Shown piece by piece: positions 8,646 through 15,649 of a DNA stretch of 25,236 nucleotides. The stretch is from a virus, in IMG/VR virus record IMGVR_UViG_3300042904_000074, positions 1 through 25,236 of that record; one strand, written 5' to 3'. Every line of letters starts with the position of its first letter. Positions within the stretch are counted from its first letter, which is position 1. A program made the translations under genes and the position numbers. Under the pieces are notes generated by a model, which worked only from the letters and a program-made list of their open reading frames with translations, was not told the DNA's origin and did no database searches.

Positions 8646-9220
8646 TTATCGGTCTAAACGGTAGGCTCAAGTCAGGTAAGGATACGACGTTCGGTATCAT
8701 TCAGGAGCTAGTTCCTCATGCCCGTCGTGTATCCTTCGCGGATCCACTAAAGGATAGTGCAGCCGCTGCTCTAGGTATTGATCGCTGGTTAATGGAAGAG
8801 ATGAAGGGCGATGAGGATGCAGTATGGATGCTCTTTGATTCTAGTGGAAGTGCTTTAGGGCCAATGTTCAATACTCGTGAGTTCTTGCAGCGGTATGGAA
8901 CTGAGGCTCATCGTGAAGTATTCGGAGATGACTTCTGGGTAGATATGGCATTAGCCCCAGACCTAGATCACTCCGGAGATCTACTTGTGGTTACTGATAT
9001 GAGATTCCCTAACGAGGCTCAGAGAGTGCGAGACCTCGGCGGGGTGACAGTGAAGGTTGTGCGTGAGGTTGAGACAGGTCACAGCGCACATCCGTCCGAG
9101 CAAAACATCGATCATATGATCGATTACTTCCTGTCAAACACAGGAACGTTGGGGGAGCTTCGCTCTAATGTAGAGGAGCTTCTGATCAACCTAGGGGTAG
9201 AGATACCCGTAAGGATCTAG
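8642..9220 (+). CDS. Deoxynucleoside monophosphate kinase (T4 gp1-like)
   Basis: A P-loop kinase of 192 residues expected to phosphorylate dNMPs to dNDPs for phage DNA synthesis. The P-loop is G7-R-L-K-S-G-K-D-T15. It is followed by SFADPLKD (31-38), typical of the dNMP kinase/guanylate-kinase-like phage family, and a later strand with DMRFPNEA typical of the same family. T4 gp1, the prototype, also accepts a modified nucleotide (hydroxymethyl-dCMP). It is coupled to the upstream gene by ATGA and followed after one base by the HAD gene. Family call strong, substrate range inferred. Confidence 0.9.
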   Translation: MIIGLNGRLKSGKDTTFGIIQELVPHARRVSFADPLKDSAAAALGIDRWLMEEMKGDEDAVWMLFDSSGSALGPMFNTREFLQRYGTEAHREVFGDDFWVDMALAPDLDHSGDLLVVTDMRFPNEAQRVRDLGGVTVKVVREVETGHSAHPSEQNIDHMIDYFLSNTGTLGELRSNVEELLINLGVEIPVRI

Positions 9221-9221
9221 A

Positions 9222-9893
9222 ATGTTAATTCAAATTGATGTAGACAGCACGCTGTATGACGCAGATAAGTTGTTCTATCAGTTAGCTAAGGAACAAGGTA
9301 TCAAGTGGCCACGCAACAATAACTGCTGGCTACCGGCCGAGAAGATCTTCCGTGAAGACGGCACGCCGTGTGGTCGTGAAGATCTTGTTCGTATCTTTCG
9401 CAAGGCTCATAGTTATGAGTACGTGATGCAGCAGAAGCCGTACGCTAGGTCAGCAGAGACGTTAGGTAGGATCGCTGCTGTTCCTGAGGTTGAGATTGCT
9501 TACGTCTCGGATCGTAACGAGCAGCAGACAGGTGCTCTCCGAGATTGGCTTGAAATCAATGGGTTCCTCTTCAGTGAGGATGCTCATGTTCAGGCTACCA
9601 AAGATAAGCGCCACTGGATGCGCGAGCGCAAGCCAGAGATCGTGGTTGATGATCGTGTACGCACGATGATGATGGCACGCTACGAGCTTGGCTCATATGT
9701 GGTAAGCTTGGAGCATGCACACAATGCAAACCTTCGTGGTGAGGTGGAGCACATCTACCTGGCTAAGAAGTGGAGTAGCTATGACAATAATGGTGGATGG
9801 GCAGATGAAGATAGCATCGACTACATCCTGACTGAAATCGTACTACCTAAGGCACTTGGACGTAGCCTAAGGAAGGAAGCAACATACGCATGA
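9222..9893 (+). CDS. HAD-superfamily phosphatase, 5'(3')-deoxyribonucleotidase-like
   Basis: A 223-residue HAD hydrolase. Motif I is D6-V-D8-S-T10 (nucleophile D6, acid/base D8), motif II is S96 (YVSDR), motif III lysine is K127 or K129, and motif IV is D143-D144 (VVDDR). The helical insertion between motifs I and II resembles a C1 cap. Context beside dNMP kinase suggests a nucleotidase that removes phosphate from nucleoside monophosphates. A polynucleotide 3'-phosphatase or another substrate remains possible. SD AAGGA lies six bases before ATG 9222. Confidence 0.85.
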   Translation: MLIQIDVDSTLYDADKLFYQLAKEQGIKWPRNNNCWLPAEKIFREDGTPCGREDLVRIFRKAHSYEYVMQQKPYARSAETLGRIAAVPEVEIAYVSDRNEQQTGALRDWLEINGFLFSEDAHVQATKDKRHWMRERKPEIVVDDRVRTMMMARYELGSYVVSLEHAHNANLRGEVEHIYLAKKWSSYDNNGGWADEDSIDYILTEIVLPKALGRSLRKEATYA

Positions 9894-10195
9894 CAGAAGA
9901 GAACGAGAACGTAGAAGAAGAGCAGGGCGAAGAACAGGAGCAGGATTTTTCCGGCGTACTGATTCGTCCTCATGCGCTGGGTGGACTTGAGCTAGTAGCA
10001 CGGGATCGCAACGGTGCAGAAGTATCCGTACGACTTGGACTAAACGAAGCGGCCACACTCGCTGCTTCTGCTCAGGCTCATATCACAATGCTCTTCCAAT
10101 CATTCTATCAGCAGATGGCTATGGAAGAACGAGCAGCACAAGAAGCACTGAGTGGTGCAGGGAGTTTGTATGTCCCACCCGGAACCAGAAGATAG
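9890..10195 (+). CDS. Unknown acidic small protein (101 aa)
   Basis: It starts with an ATGA overlap of the HAD gene. The first 20 residues are almost entirely Glu/Gln/Asn (NVEEEQGEEQEQD) and disordered. A small beta region follows (GVLIRPHALGGLELVARDRNGAEVSVRL is its extent, in part), then helices to the end. It overlaps the next gene by 26 bases. No function can be assigned. Confidence 0.75.
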   Translation: MTEENENVEEEQGEEQEQDFSGVLIRPHALGGLELVARDRNGAEVSVRLGLNEAATLAASAQAHITMLFQSFYQQMAMEERAAQEALSGAGSLYVPPGTRR

Positions 10196-10430
10196 TCGTT
10201 GGGAACTTGAGTTTGCCTTTCGGTTGTTCAAGGAAGGTGCCATGGGAGTGAAGGAGTTTCGTAACTACTTAGCTGCTAAGGATAAGACCTTCGAAGAGAT
10301 CCGAGATTCAAGTATGGATGATGACATTGATTCGAAAGCCCGGTTGATCCAGGCAATTCGTGAGCGCGAGCAGGATGCTCTGCGCGAAGATCGAGATCGT
10401 CGGCAACGTGAACTTGCTAATCGAGACTGA
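10170..10430 (+). CDS. Unknown charged helical protein (86 aa)
   Basis: ATG 10170 is chosen because GGGAG lies just upstream; the frame extends to GTG 10152 without support. The sequence is rich in Glu, Arg and Asp and almost certainly helical in its second half (RLIQAIREREQDALREDRDR). It overlaps both neighbours. Function unknown. Confidence 0.72.
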   Translation: MSHPEPEDSRWELEFAFRLFKEGAMGVKEFRNYLAAKDKTFEEIRDSSMDDDIDSKARLIQAIREREQDALREDRDRRQRELANRD

Positions 10431-10653
10431 TCCTGCTACACTAGAGTACATGGATGCTCTAGAGGAAAGGGTGCGTGCGCTAGAGACCGAACTGAGAGAG
10501 GTTCGGTCTCTTGTCGTGCGTCTACAGGAGGAGCTTCGCAAGGCTGCTAATTACGAACACGAGGATACTCGCACTCTTGTAGAGGGTGTTCAGGTATTCC
10601 TCAAGAGGGCTGGTGAGGTACGCGGCCGAGTGCAGAAGCGGAGACGTAGATGA
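10408..10653 (+). CDS. Small coiled-coil protein with basic tail
   Basis: The real start is uncertain. GTG 10408 overlaps the previous gene by 23 bases, while ATG 10450 has only TAGAG close by. Residues after MDALEERVRALETELREV form a clear heptad coiled coil, and the C-terminus is strongly basic (GRVQKRRRR). That pairing suggests oligomerisation and nucleic-acid or membrane-surface binding, which is inference. It ends with an ATGA overlap to the following zinc-ribbon gene. Confidence 0.68.
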   Translation: MNLLIETDPATLEYMDALEERVRALETELREVRSLVVRLQEELRKAANYEHEDTRTLVEGVQVFLKRAGEVRGRVQKRRRR

Positions 10654-10856
10654 ACAGGTATCGATGTGTTTCGTGCTCTACTAAGTTCCATGGATTCCAC
10701 AATCCGATGAAGTGTAATCGGTGTGGTGGTACTACAGAAGCCTTCCCAACAGATGTTCCTGCTACTCTAGCTGAGATGAAGCAGGCTCAGGAAACTTCAG
10801 AGAACAGTTTCTGGTATCGATTTGATATAGAACGTGCTCGATGGGGCAAGAACTAA
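10650..10856 (+). CDS. Small zinc-ribbon protein (68 aa)
   Basis: Starts by ATGA overlap. C-x2-C (CVSC, residues 6-9) and C-x2-C (CNRC, 22-25), 12 residues apart, form a typical zinc ribbon, followed by an acidic helical tail. Such ribbons bind nucleic acid or protein partners; the role here is unknown. One of several small cysteine-pair proteins in the window. Confidence 0.78.
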   Translation: MNRYRCVSCSTKFHGFHNPMKCNRCGGTTEAFPTDVPATLAEMKQAQETSENSFWYRFDIERARWGKN

Positions 10857-10872
10857 CAGAGAGGATACTCAG

Positions 10873-11028
10873 ATGAAGCGAGGAACAATTTACGTAGAGT
10901 ACAAGTATCCGAATGAGCCGTGGCGTGAGTACGACCGCTCACTCGATGGTGGCTGGGCAGCGATTCAGTACAAGCGCATGCAGCAGGATCACCCTGGCGC
11001 TCAGTACCGCACAAGGAAGGAAGCATGA
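10873..11028 (+). CDS. Short unknown protein (51 aa)
   Basis: ATG 10873 has GAGG eight bases upstream and is preferred to the longer frame from 10834. The product begins MKRGTIYVEYKYPNEPW and is rich in aromatic and charged residues, which fits a small beta-alpha fold. It overlaps the next gene by ATGA. Function unknown. Confidence 0.65.
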   Translation: MKRGTIYVEYKYPNEPWREYDRSLDGGWAAIQYKRMQQDHPGAQYRTRKEA

Positions 11029-11162
11029 CGTTTTATACCATTTCGATTCTCGATCCAGAGGGTGAGTGGCGAGACATGTACGAAACCGATGACTTAACTC
11101 AGGTGATGCGTCATATTAAGTATTGGGCAGACAAAGGTGTACCAGTGAAGGCAACGACATGA
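11025..11162 (+). CDS. Very short unknown protein (45 aa)
   Basis: ATG 11025 to TGA 11162 encodes 45 residues beginning MTFYTISILDPEGEW. The reading frame is delimited by ATGA overlaps at both ends, and AAGGAAG precedes the start. It resembles its upstream neighbour in style (short beta strands, then a helix), but I see no homology. Function unknown. Confidence 0.62.
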   Translation: MTFYTISILDPEGEWRDMYETDDLTQVMRHIKYWADKGVPVKATT

Positions 11163-11500
11163 AATATGATTATCTAGAACCACATTACCTCGTGGTACAT
11201 GAGGGTGGAGACTGGGAGATCGAACACTCAGATGATTGCCCTATCGAGACTCACATTTATCCCGCAGGACTAGAGGGAGAAGACACTCTAGATGTAGAGG
11301 AGTATCGTTGCATGGTGGGTAGCTGGGTTACTTACTGGGGCATTGAAGACTTGAAGGATCAAGATCCGATGCGTGTTCAGACGCCTGGACGTTATCGCGT
11401 GGCCGGTTTTAACTATACACCGCAGTCTTATTTCGAGGATGGCGAAACTTACATTTACTTTGTAGAGGAAGAGGATGGACGAGAGACAGGAACGCAGTGA
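11159..11500 (+). CDS. Unknown protein (113 aa)
   Basis: ATG 11159 overlaps the previous stop and has GAAGG upstream; the longer frame from 11123 is not needed. It contains HSDDCPIETH and a later single Cys (YRCMVG), a His/Cys pattern that might hold a metal, and then many aromatic residues (WVTYWG, YTPQSYFEDGETYIYF). It overlaps the next gene by 26 bases. No family recognised. Confidence 0.75.
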   Translation: MKYDYLEPHYLVVHEGGDWEIEHSDDCPIETHIYPAGLEGEDTLDVEEYRCMVGSWVTYWGIEDLKDQDPMRVQTPGRYRVAGFNYTPQSYFEDGETYIYFVEEEDGRETGTQ

Positions 11501-11780
11501 ACAGAATACAGTGGAGACGATGAGATATGAGCTTGGAAGAGAAGCCAAGCAGAAGGGAGAACCCCTCCATGAGGGCGCATCTGAAGAGTATCGTAGAGGA
11601 TACTCTTCGTATGGAGGAATCTTCGGATCTAACGTGGCTCCCAGACGGTTTGGTATGGGTCAGCGCCAGCGTACCGACTGGACATGTGTTTGTGGGGAGT
11701 TTAACAAGCGATATCGGAACCAGTGTTTTCTCTGTGGAGTTCGTAGAGAACTTGCACTAGCAGCAACTGAAGGAGAGTAA
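11475..11780 (+). CDS. Small protein with RanBP2-like zinc finger
   Basis: A 101-residue protein. Near residues 69-88 is W-T-C-x-C-G-x2-N-x6-C-x2-C-G, which matches the RanBP2-type finger (W-x-C...C-x3-N-x6-C-x2-C) except that the first Cys pair is one residue closer than usual. The family binds single-stranded RNA or ubiquitin in other organisms. Here a nucleic-acid role is only a guess. ATG 11475 has GAGGAA four bases upstream; ATG 11520 is an alternative start. Confidence 0.76.
   Translation: MDERQERSEQNTVETMRYELGREAKQKGEPLHEGASEEYRRGYSSYGGIFGSNVAPRRFGMGQRQRTDWTCVCGEFNKRYRNQCFLCGVRRELALAATEGE
11583..11608 (+). repeat. Perfect 10-bp inverted repeat inside a coding region
   Basis: GAAGAGTATC (11583-11592) and GATACTCTTC (11599-11608) are perfect reverse complements separated by GTAGAG. 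The hairpin lies within the gene for the RanBP2-like finger protein. No T run follows, so it is not a standard terminator. The 3' arm contains part of GAGGATACTC, which also occurs at 10561 and 10861. Confidence 0.6.
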
Positions 11781-12011
11781 ATGTCTGACCCAACTAAATT
11801 ACTTGTGATTGCAATTGAGGCAACTGCTGAAGGACTGAGAGCACAAGCTTTAGAAGCTTATGACCGGAGCAGGAAGATTCGAGATCGAGATGGTACGGAG
11901 AATGAAGAGGACGGTGATGATTATGAACTTGGTTTTGCCGAGGGTCGGCACCTAGCTTTAAACACTGCGTCTGAACGTCTCTCAAATCTCGCTAGGGCTT
12001 TGGGTGAGTAA
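11781..12011 (+). CDS. Small unknown protein with DYELGFAEG motif
   Basis: A 76-residue, mostly helical, charged protein. ATG 11781 directly follows the previous stop, with GGAGAG upstream. The central DDYELGFAEGRHLAL has the Y-x2-G-[YF]-x2-G pattern that recurs in the small proteins at 15406-16637, hinting at a distant relationship. Its stop shares a base with the start of the IMPDH-like gene. Function unknown. Confidence 0.74.
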   Translation: MSDPTKLLVIAIEATAEGLRAQALEAYDRSRKIRDRDGTENEEDGDDYELGFAEGRHLALNTASERLSNLARALGE

Positions 12012-13036
12012 TGGAACTTTTCTCACAGATCACTAGATCACCTGTGAAGTCAGGGATCGCGTTGTCATTTGATGACGTACTTCTCCGACCTAAAAGAGGC
12101 ATTCTGTCGAAGCGTGCAGAAGCAGACATTTCCTCAGATTTGGTAGAGGGTATTCGTCTTGACGTACCTATTGTTTCTGCACCTATGGCTAGCGTTACGG
12201 AACGTTGGATGGCGATGGCTATGATCCAGGCTGGTGGTTACGGTATCATTCATCGCTTCATGACTATTGAAGAGCAGCTTAAGCAGATTGAGCAGCCTGA
12301 GAACTTGGCGCATTGGGCACGGCAAGAGAACATCAAGTACAAGGGTCTTGCTATCGGAATCAATGAGGGTTATGAGCGCTGGCAGAAGTTGTATGAGTAC
12401 GGTGCTCGTGTCTTCTGTCTTGATGTAGCTCATGCACATCACGAGACTGTCATGAGTTTCATCGACAACGCTAAGAACGTGTCGGATAGCCTGCTGATCG
12501 TGGGTAATGTTGCTACGGCTGAAGCTGCAAATGAGTTAGCTACGAAGGTTGGTGGCATCGCTGCTATCAAGGTAGGTATCGGGCCGGGTGCAGCTTGCAC
12601 TACCCGTGAAGTTACAGGCTTCGGTGTACCTCAGCTTACTGCAATCATGGATGTAGCTGATGCGCTTCGAGGTACGGGCATCAAGATCATTGCCGATGGT
12701 GGCATCAAGAGCAGCGGAGATATCGTTAAGGCTCTAGCTGCTGGTGCAGACACGGTGATGTTGGGTCGTCTTCTTGCTGGTGCCGATGAGTCGCCACACC
12801 CTGGACTCTACTGGGGCATGGCATCCTACCGCGTCAATGGCCACCACGCACCTGAGGGTGTCGAGGGTGTAGTTGAGCGCACCGGCCCAGTAGGTAGGAC
12901 AATCAAGCAACTTGCTTGGGGTATCAAGTCTGGTGTATCATACGGTGGAGGTACAGATCTTGATGGCCTCCGCAGGAATGCAGAGTTCGTACGAGTAACA
13001 CCACTAAGCATGGGAGAATCAGGGACAAGACTATGA
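12011..13036 (+). CDS. IMP dehydrogenase/GMP reductase family protein without CBS domains
   Basis: A TIM-barrel purine nucleotide oxidoreductase of 341 residues. The catalytic loop is G189-I-G-P-G-A-A-C196-T-T-R, with C196 as the thioimidate nucleophile. The phosphate-binding strand [11 protein letters not shown] (227-237) and [15 protein letters not shown] (281-295) are typical of the family. IMPDH makes XMP from IMP; GMPR makes IMP from GMP. The sequence looks IMPDH-like after the catalytic loop, yet it has no CBS pair and lacks the Arg-Tyr flap used by IMPDH to hydrolyse E-XMP. CBS-less relatives such as GuaB3 and GMPR are alternatives. Reaction direction is therefore open. It is coupled to both neighbours. 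Confidence 0.88.
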   Translation: MELFSQITRSPVKSGIALSFDDVLLRPKRGILSKRAEADISSDLVEGIRLDVPIVSAPMASVTERWMAMAMIQAGGYGIIHRFMTIEEQLKQIEQPENLAHWARQENIKYKGLAIGINEGYERWQKLYEYGARVFCLDVAHAHHETVMSFIDNAKNVSDSLLIVGNVATAEAANELATKVGGIAAIKVGIGPGAACTTREVTGFGVPQLTAIMDVADALRGTGIKIIADGGIKSSGDIVKALAAGADTVMLGRLLAGADESPHPGLYWGMASYRVNGHHAPEGVEGVVERTGPVGRTIKQLAWGIKSGVSYGGGTDLDGLRRNAEFVRVTPLSMGESGTRL

Positions 13037-13566
13037 CAGTGATCAAAGAAAGCAATGCCTCTGAGGTAATGCGTGATCTTCTCCCGATGGAAGAGGTTCA
13101 CGATGCCAAGCGGGCTATCAACTGTTGGCTATGGAACAACGGTATGGATAAGCATACCATTGATGACTGGACAGCAACAGCTAACTGGTTCACGCCTCTG
13201 TTGTACGAGGAGTGGGGCCAGTACATTCACGGTTTGCAGGATCACATTGGCTTAGAGGCTGACGAGGTGTGGACTCAGATCCTATTGCAGTTTCCCATGA
13301 GTCCTGGTGTTGCTGAGCCAGCACTTGAGTACCACATCGATCCAGATCCTGAGGGATTCAAGCTTGAGTACATCGCTGGTATAGCGTTGACTCATAGCGA
13401 TGGATTTCATGGTGGCGTGAGGTTCAAAAAGGACAATGGCATTGCCATTCCTCTTAACCCTGGCGATGCAGTTGTGTTCAGGGGAGATGAGGAACACTCA
13501 GGAGGAGTGAACTTCTCCGGAGACATTCGGTACGCGGTATACTTCCGCTATTTAAGGAGACTGTAG
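13033..13566 (+). CDS. 2-oxoglutarate/Fe(II)-dependent oxygenase
   Basis: A 177-residue double-stranded beta-helix enzyme. The iron triad is H101-x-D103 and H155, and R166 eleven residues later is positioned to bind 2-oxoglutarate. Strand motifs NPGDAVVFRGDEEHSGG and DIRYAVYFRY are typical of prolyl-hydroxylase-like members. Such enzymes hydroxylate proteins, free nucleotides, DNA bases or small molecules. The position between purine and thymidylate enzymes makes a nucleotide or DNA substrate attractive but unproven. ATGA overlap with the preceding gene. Confidence 0.85.
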   Translation: MTVIKESNASEVMRDLLPMEEVHDAKRAINCWLWNNGMDKHTIDDWTATANWFTPLLYEEWGQYIHGLQDHIGLEADEVWTQILLQFPMSPGVAEPALEYHIDPDPEGFKLEYIAGIALTHSDGFHGGVRFKKDNGIAIPLNPGDAVVFRGDEEHSGGVNFSGDIRYAVYFRYLRRL

Positions 13567-13752
13567 GTGCCTAGCACACTTGCATGGACAATCGTAGTTC
13601 TCCTAGCAGGAGGATGGGTTCTCGCTACGACGTGGATGCTTTATGGAGGCTACGTTCAAAAGGACTTTGTGCTTGCTCTGATTTATTGCATAGCTTGGCA
13701 GTTTGTCGCAGTAGGTACTACTGCATTGTTTGATCAACGGGGATGGTTGTGA
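13567..13752 (+). CDS. Small membrane protein with two predicted transmembrane segments
   Basis: A 61-residue protein starting with GTG 13567, with AAGGAG seven bases upstream. Hydrophobic segments at about residues 5-28 and 34-55 are joined by a short loop (YVQKDF). It could be a holin or an inner-membrane accessory protein; no lysis enzyme is adjacent, so I do not name it. It overlaps the next gene. Confidence 0.75.
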   Translation: MPSTLAWTIVVLLAGGWVLATTWMLYGGYVQKDFVLALIYCIAWQFVAVGTTALFDQRGWL

Positions 13753-13952
13753 GCACTGAGGAAGACTTCACGAAAAGACTAGATGAGGCATTGAATACCG
13801 GAGGGATTGTTAAGGTTGAAAACACTGCTGAATGTCTAGTCTTGATAAATCTTATCGAAAGAATACCTAACTGGGAAACTAATCCCACGTACGTAGCCTT
13901 ACGTACAGCGGCCTTAAAGAATGCTGAGGACGGTTTAAATGATGGAACTTGA
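13749..13952 (+). CDS. Small unknown protein (67 aa)
   Basis: GTG 13749 overlaps the previous TGA as GTGA and has GGGG six bases upstream, so it is preferred over ATG 13743. The product is acidic and helical (EEDFTKRLDEALN, LRTAALKNAEDGL). The row 13801-13860 has 21 G+C of 60, lower than the neighbours. It overlaps the ThyX gene by 14 bases. Function unknown. Confidence 0.7.
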   Translation: MSTEEDFTKRLDEALNTGGIVKVENTAECLVLINLIERIPNWETNPTYVALRTAALKNAEDGLNDGT

Positions 13953-14649
13953 TAGCACAGAGGTACTTGCATATGAGATGCAAGTACTGGATCGTGGATT
14001 TGTGAGGCTCGATGCAGCAGAAGCTACTGACCTTTCAGTAGTCAACGCCGCACGAGTCTCCTTTGCTGTACGTCATGAGGAGATGGAGGCTGGTGACGAT
14101 GGCCTTATTCGATTCCTCATGAGGGAGAGACATGGTACTCCCTTCGAGCACAACATGTTTCGCTTCCATGTCAAAGCTCCGCTCTTTGTAGTACGTGAGT
14201 GGCAGCGCCACAGAATGGCGAGTTACAACGAACTGAGTGGCCGCTATAAGAAGTTTGAGAACCCAGAGTTCTATATTCCTCGTCCAGAGCACGTGCGTAC
14301 GCAGACTGGGAAGCCTGGTGAGTACACCTTCGAGCGCTGGCAGGGGAACACCAAGCAGTTCATCGCGCAGCTTGAGCGACACAACCAGGACGCGGTGGAT
14401 CTCTATAACTATTACGTAGACAATGGCGTAGCTAAGGAACTTGCACGCATCGTCCTGCCGGTCTCACTTTATACTGAGTTCTATTATACTGTCAATGCTA
14501 GGAGCCTCATGAATTTCCTCTCGTTGAGGAATGCTCCCGCAGCCATGTATGAGATCGCTGAGTATGCTGTGGCGCTTGAGGGATTCTTTGGTATGCACAT
14601 GCCGATCACGGCTGAAGCTTTCCGAGCTAACGGGAGGCAGGCACCGTGA
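13939..14649 (+). CDS. thyX: Flavin-dependent thymidylate synthase ThyX
   Basis: ThyX methylates dUMP to dTMP with methylene-tetrahydrofolate, FAD and NADPH. The ThyX signature R-H-R-x2-S-x-N-x2-S-x-R-Y is complete at residues 90-103 (RHRMASYNELSGRY). Length (236 residues) is normal. The late segment YYTVNARSLMNFLSLR matches the FAD/substrate region of the family. GAGGA lies eight bases upstream of ATG 13939. With the thymidine kinase downstream, it gives the phage both de novo and salvage routes to dTMP. Confidence 0.96.
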   Translation: MMELDSTEVLAYEMQVLDRGFVRLDAAEATDLSVVNAARVSFAVRHEEMEAGDDGLIRFLMRERHGTPFEHNMFRFHVKAPLFVVREWQRHRMASYNELSGRYKKFENPEFYIPRPEHVRTQTGKPGEYTFERWQGNTKQFIAQLERHNQDAVDLYNYYVDNGVAKELARIVLPVSLYTEFYYTVNARSLMNFLSLRNAPAAMYEIAEYAVALEGFFGMHMPITAEAFRANGRQAP

Positions 14650-14831
14650 TGCCTAGGTCATGGCAGTTCTACTTCTTGGCCTTTGCTATCCTCTGGGTGA
14701 CAGCACTAGGAATCCTCGATGTGATCTGGGGTTACTGGTTGGGTGCTGGTATCCAGGTTTCTTTCCTGATCCTCTTCATCTATTGGATGGTCAAAGAGAT
14801 CAAGGCATGGCGCAAGGGAGAGCGTAAGTGA
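14646..14831 (+). CDS. Small membrane protein with two transmembrane segments
   Basis: 61 residues; GTG 14646 overlaps the ThyX stop as GTGA with GGGAGG eight bases upstream (ATG 14649 is possible). Hydrophobic segments occupy about 7-30 and 32-49, followed by a basic tail (KEIKAWRKGERK), so the C-terminus probably faces the cytoplasm. The layout resembles the other two-segment membrane protein at 13567, but I see no sequence identity. Function unknown; holin-like is one option. Confidence 0.74.
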   Translation: MMPRSWQFYFLAFAILWVTALGILDVIWGYWLGAGIQVSFLILFIYWMVKEIKAWRKGERK

Positions 14832-15073
14832 TTGAGATCCATGTCATGCCACGCGTTGACAACGAGCCACACTTTACGGTATCATGTCCTTGTGTACCTA
14901 TCGAGGAGGATAAACCTGGGAGCCTTCCAATACGTATTCACAATGCCTGGGCTACTGACGAAGAGTTGCTTGAGAAAGGGTACGAGCCGAAGTGGATTAC
15001 GTTAGAGCTTGACACAGATGATGAGATTATCATTCAAGATGAAGAGGGTAATCGCTTGAATCCTGAGGAATAG
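14828..15073 (+). CDS. Small unknown protein (81 aa)
   Basis: It starts with GTG 14828, overlapping the previous TGA; GGGAG lies upstream. The sequence has His and Cys near the N-terminus (PHFTVSCPCVP) and an acidic C-terminus (DTDDEIIIQDEEGNRLNPEE). It looks like a beta-rich single domain. No family recognised. A 66-base gap with a repeated element follows. Confidence 0.72.
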   Translation: MIEIHVMPRVDNEPHFTVSCPCVPIEEDKPGSLPIRIHNAWATDEELLEKGYEPKWITLELDTDDEIIIQDEEGNRLNPEE

Positions 15074-15081
15074 GTTATCGA

Positions 15082-15110
15082 TTTTCAGCGCGGGCCTCGC
15101 GTGAATCGTT
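15082..15110 (+). promoter_or_regulatory. Repeated intergenic element, copy A
   Basis: TTTTCAGCGCGG, then 12 bases, then TCGTT, starting nine bases after a stop codon. Copy B at 15620 has TTTTCGGCGCGG, 13 bases, TCGTT. Copy A also contains a short CGCG-loop-CGCG hairpin (15089-15101), and the palindrome GTTTTCAAAAC (15108-15118) overlaps its end. It may be a promoter, operator or terminator; the sequence alone does not decide. Confidence 0.4.
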
Positions 15111-15139
15111 TTCAAAACTGACAACTTGAAGGGAAATAG

Positions 15140-15409
15140 ATGATCGAGCTACACGGAAAGCCACAGCCACCTCCTCCACTAGAGGATGATCGTGGTTCAC
15201 GGTACAATGAGGTTGAGCAGTGGGCGCACACCCACGAAGACAGTCGCGGTATCTTGCATAGATGCTGGCACGTCTGTACTCATGCACCTCAGAACCTATT
15301 CACTAACTGGAAGTTCTGGGCTGGCATGACTTTCGGGTTTCCCATTGAGCACTACCTCTGGGAGAAGGTGCCAGTCTTCCGTGACATCTCTGCCTTTTTG
15401 GGACTATGA
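15140..15409 (+). CDS. Unknown protein (89 aa), possible membrane-associated C-terminus
   Basis: GAAGGGA precedes ATG 15140. The first 20 residues contain a Pro run (QPPPPLEDD). His and Cys residues cluster at 30-48 (HTHEDS, HRCWHVCTHAP) and might bind metal. An aromatic segment near 57-75 (NWKFWAGMTFGFPIEHYLW) may touch a membrane. Base composition is still near 50% GC here. It ends with an ATGA overlap. Function unknown. Confidence 0.7.
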   Translation: MIELHGKPQPPPPLEDDRGSRYNEVEQWAHTHEDSRGILHRCWHVCTHAPQNLFTNWKFWAGMTFGFPIEHYLWEKVPVFRDISAFLGL

Positions 15410-15612
15410 ACCGGATCGACATTCAAGAACTAGCGTGCAAGCATTTGAAACTAGATTGGAATCAATTTGCCGATTTAGATAGAGAGTCTAAGCAATATCT
15501 GTATGGATATGGTATGGGTCTCCAAGGTTTATCTTTTGATGTTCAATACACTTATACAGCTAAACATATCCAAGGTTATCAAGATGGTAAGGCAGTTCGC
15601 GAGGGAACGTAA
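15406..15612 (+). CDS. Small protein, GYxxG-type family, member 1
   Basis: A 68-residue protein at the left edge of an AT-rich stretch (22 G+C of 60 in row 15481-15540). It has two glycine motifs, YLYGYGMGLQG and HIQGYQDGKAV, matching the pattern seen in the proteins at 15648, 16256 and 16446: Y-x2-G-[YF]-x2-[GA], spacer, x2-G-x2-[DK]. It is probably a small helical protein. Function unknown. It starts by ATGA overlap. Confidence 0.7.
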   Translation: MNRIDIQELACKHLKLDWNQFADLDRESKQYLYGYGMGLQGLSFDVQYTYTAKHIQGYQDGKAVREGT

Positions 15613-15619
15613 TTCTCCG

Positions 15620-15649
15620 TTTTCGGCGCGGCGAGGGGTCTTATTCGTT
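15620..15649 (+). promoter_or_regulatory. Repeated intergenic element, copy B
   Basis: TTTTCGGCGCGG, 13 bases, TCGTT, starting eight bases after a stop codon. It matches copy A at 15082 except for one base in the first block and one base of spacing. The spacer contains GAGGGG, the SD for the TTG start at 15648, which overlaps the final TCGTT. Confidence 0.4.

Noticed and set aside
13567-14831. The two small membrane proteins as a holin pair
   Set aside because: Topology fits, but there is no adjacent lysis enzyme and no sequence hallmark, so the name is not justified.
15089-15118. CGCG hairpin followed by GTTTT as terminator
   Set aside because: The stem is only four pairs and the T run is short and distant; kept only as part of the repeated element.
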